A program made the position numbers and the translations under genes. From Pontimicrobium sp. SW4 (lineage in GTDB: Bacteria > Bacteroidota > Bacteroidia > Flavobacteriales > Flavobacteriaceae), in assembly GCF_039954625.1 (NCBI RefSeq), contig NZ_CP157199.1:620001-684000 (forward strand): DNA of 64,000 bases, in the 5' to 3' direction. This document shows, in pieces, positions 59,596-64,000 of this stretch (the first letter of the stretch is position 1; each line of letters opens with the position of its first letter). Under the pieces are notes generated by a model that worked only from the letters and a program-made list of their open reading frames with translations, was not told where the DNA came from and did no database searches.

Positions 59596-60642
59596 CTATA
59601 AATTATTATCAATAATAGTTTTAATATCTGCTTGTTTATCTAAAGCTAATTTGGCAAATTGAAATAAACTTTTACATCTATCTAAGTTTTGCTCAGGATA
59701 ACTCACTTTATAGTAAACATTTCCATTTAAATAATCGGTTAATGCTCTTAAACCATGCATAAAAGGCATTAAAGCACAACTTATTGGTAAGTACTCTATT
59801 TCCATTTTGTTTAAAAAAGAACCATTACTACTTATGCCATTTATAAAAGCTTCAAAAAGGTGGATGTTGAATTTAATTTTTGAAAGCTCTTTTTCATCTT
59901 CATTACTTTCACTAACAACAGTTCTTACAGTATCTCCAAAATCATAATGAAAATAGCCTTTCATTATAGTGTCAAGATCTATCAAGCATAACCCTATATT
60001 GTTTTGGTTAAATAGTAGGTTGTTAAGTTTAGTATCGTTATGACAAATTCTTTCAGGTAAATTAGCATTGTAAAAGCTTTCAAAATCATTTAAATGCCTT
60101 TTTGCAAATACAATTTCTAAGTTGGCTGATGCTTTAATATCACTAGATGTGTTGTCTAAAGATTGTTGAAATTCGGCAATTCTATAAGGAAGATTATTTA
60201 AATTTGGAAGCGTAATTTCATAACTATTTACATCTTCATCTTTTAGTAATTGATGAAAACGACCAATAATTCTTCCAGCTTCAAAAGCTGTTTTTGTGTT
60301 TGATGTAAAATTATAAGCAACACTTTTTGGAATAAAAGTTATTAATCTCCAAAAATTTGCATCATGTAAATAATAGTCTTGATTTGCTCTGGTTTTAAGT
60401 AAGTTTAACTCAGTATAGTCATTGGCTTTAAGTTTTTTTAAAGCTTTATTCATGTTTTTATGGAGTCCAATTACATTTTTAAAAACATTACAATTAATGC
60501 GTTGTAAAATATATTTAGATTCAGAATTGCTTTCTACAAGAAATGTGTCATTTATATAACCTTGCGTAATTGGCTTGAACATAACATTCGAAACGTCAAT
60601 GTTAAATTGACTAACAATAACATTTAAAAGCTTTATGTCCAT
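59596..60642 (-). CDS. Phosphotransferase (APH fold), probable sugar 1-kinase
   Basis: 348-residue aminoglycoside-phosphotransferase-fold kinase. ERICHNDTKLNNLLF (His201, Asn202, Asp203) is the Brenner motif and LCLIDLDTI (Asp222) the magnesium ligand. The similarity to N-acetylhexosamine 1-kinases (NahK-like) and the next gene being a nucleotidyltransferase suggest a sugar salvage route: kinase then NTP transfer to give an activated sugar. Substrate not proven. Separated from the nucleotidyltransferase by 8 bp. Confidence 0.82.
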   Translation of the reverse strand: MDIKLLNVIVSQFNIDVSNVMFKPITQGYINDTFLVESNSESKYILQRINCNVFKNVIGLHKNMNKALKKLKANDYTELNLLKTRANQDYYLHDANFWRLITFIPKSVAYNFTSNTKTAFEAGRIIGRFHQLLKDEDVNSYEITLPNLNNLPYRIAEFQQSLDNTSSDIKASANLEIVFAKRHLNDFESFYNANLPERICHNDTKLNNLLFNQNNIGLCLIDLDTIMKGYFHYDFGDTVRTVVSESNEDEKELSKIKFNIHLFEAFINGISSNGSFLNKMEIEYLPISCALMPFMHGLRALTDYLNGNVYYKVSYPEQNLDRCKSLFQFAKLALDKQADIKTIIDNNL

Positions 60643-60650
60643 TTATTTAA

Positions 60651-61538
60651 CTATTTCCAAAGAGGTGAAGGGTATTTATTGTCTTCAGTAAGTCTTTTTA
60701 GTGTTTTAACAGCTTCATCCTTATCTTCATAATAAGTAACACCAAACCATTCACTATTTGTTGTTATTACATTAATATCAATTAAGCCATTTGCCATCAT
60801 CTCTTGAGCTACAAAAGGGAGATATATTTCACTTTTTTCGAGGTTTTCCGATACTTGTAAGAAATTGCTAAAATACGTTTCGATATAGTCGAAAATAGAT
60901 GTGTTGCAAATCCAAAAATTCATAGATACAATAGTGTCAGGATGTAAAGTATTACCAGAATCTGTATCAATAATTTCATTATCTATAGCTTCAATTTTAG
61001 TATGCTCTTCAATCGATACTAAATGGCCATTATCTACACTACAAACACCTCTTGAAACCGATCCATGTTCAGACAATGTATCTTTTAAATTATAACCAAC
61101 AATTGCATAGGTATTCTTTGAATCATTATTTTTTACAAAATGGGCAGCACCTTCAAAAGCTTGTTTTCCATAATAATCATCAGCATTAATGATTACAAAA
61201 TCAGAATTCACGACCTTTCTTGCAGACCAAACAGCATGAGCTGTTCCCCAAGGTTTAGCTCTTTCGGTTGTATCAATAGAAACGCCTTCTGGCAAGTCGT
61301 TTATATCTTGTACAACAACATCTAATTTAATAGTGTTTGGCAATTTTGGAGACAGGTAGTTTTCAAGAAATTCTTTATTCTCAGCTTTAGTTACTAAAAC
61401 AATGTGAGTAAAACCACAGTTGATGGCATCATAAATACTAAATTCTAATAGGAATTCTTCAGCAGGCCCAAGGTCGTCAAATTGTTTAAGCTTTCCATAG
61501 CGACTACCACTTCCTGCAGCCATAAGTAATAAGGTCAT
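60651..61538 (-). CDS. Sugar-1-phosphate nucleotidyltransferase-like protein
   Basis: 295-residue NTP-transferase fold. The N-terminus MTLLLMAAGSGSRYGKLKQFDDLGP is the GSGxR/K nucleotide-binding signature; DFVIINADDYYGKQAFEGA gives the metal-binding acidic residues. It precedes the APH-type kinase in one operon, consistent with making a nucleotide-activated sugar from a sugar-1-phosphate. No hexapeptide acyltransferase tail is present. Confidence 0.88.
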   Translation of the reverse strand: MTLLLMAAGSGSRYGKLKQFDDLGPAEEFLLEFSIYDAINCGFTHIVLVTKAENKEFLENYLSPKLPNTIKLDVVVQDINDLPEGVSIDTTERAKPWGTAHAVWSARKVVNSDFVIINADDYYGKQAFEGAAHFVKNNDSKNTYAIVGYNLKDTLSEHGSVSRGVCSVDNGHLVSIEEHTKIEAIDNEIIDTDSGNTLHPDTIVSMNFWICNTSIFDYIETYFSNFLQVSENLEKSEIYLPFVAQEMMANGLIDINVITTNSEWFGVTYYEDKDEAVKTLKRLTEDNKYPSPLWK

Positions 61539-61597
61539 AAATTAAATTTTTTGTAAAAATATAGTTTTCTACGGAAGAAGTATATAAACTTATTATA

Positions 61598-61631
61598 AAA
61601 TAGCCAAAGTATAATTTTACTTTGGCTATTT
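61598..61631. terminator. Terminator of the T9SS protein gene
   Basis: AAATAGCCAAAGTA and TACTTTGGCTATTT, a perfect 14-bp stem with a T-rich loop. Confidence 0.88.
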
Positions 61632-61644
61632 GCTTTTTTAATTA

Positions 61645-62403
61645 TTATCTCTTAATAACTTTCATTGTTTTAATCTGGAGGTTCTCGTTCGTAATTTTAA
61701 AGAGATAGATACCAGTTTCGTATTCAGATACATTTATTTTTGAATTACCTTTATTAATATTTTGTATTAAAATTCGTTTGCCTAATAAGTTGTAAACTTC
61801 AATTTGAGAATTACTTTCTGTGTGGATATTTACAAAATCATTAAATGGGTTTGGATATATTTTAACATCTGTGTTATTAATAAAATCATCTATTGATAAA
61901 GTAGTCAAAGTTGCAGAAAAATCCTCTGTAGACGCTCCTCCACCATTTGCTGTTTTCCAATCAAATGTAAAAGGACCTGTTGTTGCAGGGTTTATTATTA
62001 AGTTAGTAATAATAACTTCAATAGTAGCTCCAGCAGGAATAGTAAGCCCTACGGAAGCTCCAGCAACAGACATTTGTATTCCACCTGACCATGCTCCTCC
62101 AATTGTTCCAAAAGTAGTAGCGTCAATGGTAATTGGTGTTCCGTTTACTTTTAGCACTACATTCGAACCCAAAAGATTAGAGTCGGGGATAGTATTAGTT
62201 ATTGAAGGAAAACCAGAAGGAAGGTTCATAAGAAATATATTTGGTGTAGTACTAGGGGTTCCTATTTCTCCAGTTGTTGTGTAAGTAAAAGTGTAAATTG
62301 TACTGGTAGCATTAGGTGTATTGTCATTAACGGTAACTGTTTGTGAATTTAGAAAGTTAAAATTCAATAAACTCACTATCGTAATGATGTAAATTTGTTT
62401 CAT
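61645..62403 (-). CDS. Secreted protein with type IX sorting domain
   Basis: 252 residues. Signal peptide (NFLNSQ) and a beta-rich mature part with a repetitive Thr/Pro/Gly/Ser composition (VTVNDNTPNATSTIYTFTYTTTGEIGTPSTTPNIF). The C-terminal ~75 residues are a Por secretion tail: VKIYPNPFNDFVNIHTESNSQIEVYNLLGKRILIQNINKGNSKINVSEYETGIYLFKITNENLQIKTMKVIKR. Secreted by T9SS; function unknown. A second T9SS protein lies at 37570-40569. Confidence 0.85.
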   Translation of the reverse strand: MKQIYIITIVSLLNFNFLNSQTVTVNDNTPNATSTIYTFTYTTTGEIGTPSTTPNIFLMNLPSGFPSITNTIPDSNLLGSNVVLKVNGTPITIDATTFGTIGGAWSGGIQMSVAGASVGLTIPAGATIEVIITNLIINPATTGPFTFDWKTANGGGASTEDFSATLTTLSIDDFINNTDVKIYPNPFNDFVNIHTESNSQIEVYNLLGKRILIQNINKGNSKINVSEYETGIYLFKITNENLQIKTMKVIKR

Positions 62404-62517
62404 AATTTTGGGATTTTTAATTATTAGTATGAATAAAGCTACAACAAAAAAAGCAGATTAAATACAAATAATTTCGATAAAAAGTTCATTATGAGTGAAA
62501 TAAAATATTTTTTTGTA

Positions 62518-63246
62518 TTAAATAACTTTATAAACTTCCTCAAAAGGGACTCTAAATCTTGAGCCATATATGCCTTTGTCATCACGTAAACCACAACCTA
62601 TTACCATATTTATTTCAGCGCTCCAAGGTATTCCTAATATACGTTTTACTCTAAGTGTGTCACTTCCTTCCATTGGACATGTATCATAACCAATAGCAGC
62701 CATACTTATCATAAAATTTTGTGCAGCCAATCCAGCACTTTTATGTGCTACAATACGCATGTCACTTAATCTGGCTTGCCTGTAAATAGGACGAAACAGA
62801 CCAATAACCTGAAAGACTAAATATTTTAATAAGCCAAAAACCCCCAAAAAATCAAAATAGGTTATTGGCATTACTTTTTGGTAATAATTTAGCGCCATCT
62901 TTTTTCTATTAACTAGACGCTTATCTAAATCGGGTTTATCAAACGCTTTATTTAGAAAGTCAATATTTGCTTTGCATCGTTTACGCCATAAATCTTTTCT
63001 TGCCACAACCACCACCAATTGCTGCGATGTTTTTGCAGCATTTTGATTAAAACAAGCAGTAGCTAATTTTTCAATAATAACCTTATTAGTTATATGATAA
63101 AATTCCCAAAGCTGCAAGTTGCTACTTGTAGGAGCCAATACTGCATTTTTAATACATTGCTTTATTTTATTTGTGTCTATTGGCTCATTTTTATAAACTC
63201 TACATGAACGTCTATATGCAATAGCTTCTGAAACGGTTTTTTCCAT
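62518..63246 (-). CDS. Nitroreductase family protein
   Basis: 242-residue FMN-dependent oxidoreductase. EAIAYRRSCRVYKNEPIDTNKIKQCIKNAVLAPTSSNLQLWEFYHIT is the typical N-terminal FMN-binding arm, with RRS/RxY contacting phosphate; AGLAAQNFMISMAAIGYDTCPMEG and GIPWSAEINMVIGCG complete the fold. An extra helical insert (about 90-135, KRCKANIDFLNKAFDKPDLDKRLVNRKKMALNYYQ) resembles larger Bacteroidetes members. Substrate unknown; cytoplasmic. Confidence 0.9.
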   Translation of the reverse strand: MEKTVSEAIAYRRSCRVYKNEPIDTNKIKQCIKNAVLAPTSSNLQLWEFYHITNKVIIEKLATACFNQNAAKTSQQLVVVVARKDLWRKRCKANIDFLNKAFDKPDLDKRLVNRKKMALNYYQKVMPITYFDFLGVFGLLKYLVFQVIGLFRPIYRQARLSDMRIVAHKSAGLAAQNFMISMAAIGYDTCPMEGSDTLRVKRILGIPWSAEINMVIGCGLRDDKGIYGSRFRVPFEEVYKVI

Positions 63247-63373
63247 TGGATTGATTTGTGATAAAGATAAGGATTAGATGAAAAACTCATAAATAATTTT
63301 AGTTACTTTAGCTTTTGTAACGCAATCATAAAATAATAGAGTCTTACCAAAAATTAGAATAAGAAGCATATTA

Positions 63374-63874
63374 ATGAAACTTACTAAAGAAGATTTTTTT
63401 TCAGCTTTATTCGATAAATACTATAAAAGATTATTTAATTATTCTTTTAAACTTACCAAACAAAGAGACCTCGCAGAAGAAATAGTTCAAGAAACATTTA
63501 TTGTTCTTTGGAAAAAAATGGATAGTATTAGTAATGATGATCGCTCTATAGAATCCTATCTAATTACAACGCTTAAGAATAAAATAATAGATTTTTATAG
63601 GAAAAATGCAACAAAAGAAAAGCATATAAACTTATATACCCTTAATAAATCTTTTGAAACTGTAATTGATAATGAGTGGGAATTGCAGAAAAAAATAGAC
63701 TTTGTATATTCTTCGTTACAAGAAAAAACAGCTGAAATATTCAAGCTATCCCGAGAAAAAGGACTTACCTACCCAGAAATTTCTAAAGCAAAAAACATCT
63801 CTATTAAAACTGTTGAAGCTCATATTTCTAAGGCTTTACTAGCATTTAGAAATGGACTAAAAGATTACCTGTAA
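63374..63874 (+). CDS. ECF-type sigma-70 factor (FecI-like)
   Basis: 166-residue sigma factor. Sigma2: DKYYKRLFNYSFKLTKQRDLAEEIVQETFIVLWKKMDSISNDDRSIESYLITTLKNKIIDFYRK (about 13-75). Sigma4: LQEKTAEIFKLSREKGLTYPEISKAKNISIKTVEAHISKALLAFRNGLKDYL (about 115-166), ending in the pattern EAHISKAL typical of FecI/HupI-like Bacteroidetes ECF factors that pair with FecR anti-sigma and a TonB receptor. A FecR-like reading frame starts at 63929. Confidence 0.93.
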   Translation: MKLTKEDFFSALFDKYYKRLFNYSFKLTKQRDLAEEIVQETFIVLWKKMDSISNDDRSIESYLITTLKNKIIDFYRKNATKEKHINLYTLNKSFETVIDNEWELQKKIDFVYSSLQEKTAEIFKLSREKGLTYPEISKAKNISIKTVEAHISKALLAFRNGLKDYL

Positions 63875-63928
63875 ATTTAAAATAGGGTAAAACTATTTGA
63901 GGAACGTCTTATAGTTAAATGCCTTATT

Positions 63929-64000
63929 ATGGAGCAGTATCAAATAAAAGAATCAGACATTTGGGCTTATATCTCAGGGAATGCAGATATAACTACAGTT
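63929..64000 (+). CDS. FecR-like anti-sigma factor (5' end only)
   Basis: The frame opens at ATG 63929 and runs off the window end after 24 codons (MEQYQIKESDIWAYISG…). The start WAYISG matches the cytoplasmic N-terminus of FecR anti-sigma factors, which follow FecI-type ECF genes. A TonB receptor for the signalling system would be expected beyond the window. Too short for firm assignment. Confidence 0.6.
   Translation, partial: MEQYQIKESDIWAYISGNADITTV

Noticed and set aside
1..64000. CRISPR arrays, rRNA and tRNA genes, prophage or insertion sequence
   Set aside because: No evenly spaced direct repeats, no tRNA-like cloverleaf with CCA-type ends and anticodon logic, and no transposase or phage protein was recognised. 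The cloverleaf repeats at 44727 and 51409 lack tRNA consensus bases.

Overview
The window is AT-rich DNA from a member of the Bacteroidota, almost certainly a marine-type Flavobacteriaceae. Support: Bacteroidetes-type promoters (TTTG, 19 bp, TAnnTTTG), type IX secretion (Por) C-terminal tails, a carboxypeptidase-regulatory-domain TonB receptor, DUF5916, DUF6249 and DUF4369 proteins, many lipoproteins, and typical flavobacterial trp, SPFH/DUF1648 and sigma/anti-sigma gene sets. It reads as ordinary chromosome. I see no rRNA or tRNA gene, CRISPR array, transposase, integrase or phage genes.

Layout. 0-0.8 kb: 3' end of manA and a small conserved gene. 0.8-7.1 kb, minus strand: a DUF4369 lipoprotein, a DUF819 membrane protein, a DUF5916 outer-membrane protein, and an operon of SPFH protein, glycine-zipper membrane protein, broken DUF4177-like gene, DUF1648 protein and Arc-like regulator. 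7.1-7.6 kb: gene-free DNA with two hairpin terminators that may end small RNAs. 7.6-10.8 kb: D-Ala-D-Ala dipeptidase, PhzF and a D-aminoacylase relative. 11-12.4 kb: Hsp20 and two small genes. 12.5-18.3 kb: two sigma/anti-sigma modules, the second followed by two exported proteins of unknown function. 18.3-27 kb: MFS and MOSC genes, an orphan PD-(D/E)xK nuclease-like gene, a DEAD-box helicase and two paralogous serine hydrolases. 27-44 kb: HtpG, S9 peptidase, FabH, TonB receptor, Na+/solute symporter, a 999-aa Asp-box type IX-secreted protein, RecR with a GT2 glycosyltransferase, a 2-oxoacid dehydrogenase E2, and TrmL. 44.8-46.8 kb: a Tat-signal PLP enzyme and a CPBP protease.

46.9-56.3 kb: the complete tryptophan operon, trpE-G-D-C-F-B-A, on the minus strand. 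It has a consensus promoter, a leader peptide with three consecutive Trp codons and an attenuator. A CBM9-like lipoprotein, a glycosidase-like lipoprotein and a GIY-YIG nuclease gene lie between trpB and trpA, and several families of palindromic repeats lie in the operon's gene junctions. 56.3-64 kb: YceI/MarR pair, a thiol/sulfur cluster (TlpA, redoxin, two rhodaneses), a sugar kinase/nucleotidyltransferase pair, a type IX-secreted protein, a nitroreductase, and a third sigma factor followed by the start of a FecR-like anti-sigma gene cut by the window end.

Most notable: (1) the trp attenuator; (2) the foreign genes and cloverleaf-like palindromes inside the trp operon; (3) an orphan PD-(D/E)xK gene bounded by short inverted repeats and preceded by a 57-bp hairpin element, with a second copy 22 kb away showing compensatory changes; (4) tandem repeats 11 bp apart at the promoter of the SPFH operon, which encodes its own Arc-like protein; (5) candidate small RNAs at 7.1-7.6 kb. 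All family assignments come from motif recognition by eye; no database search was run.
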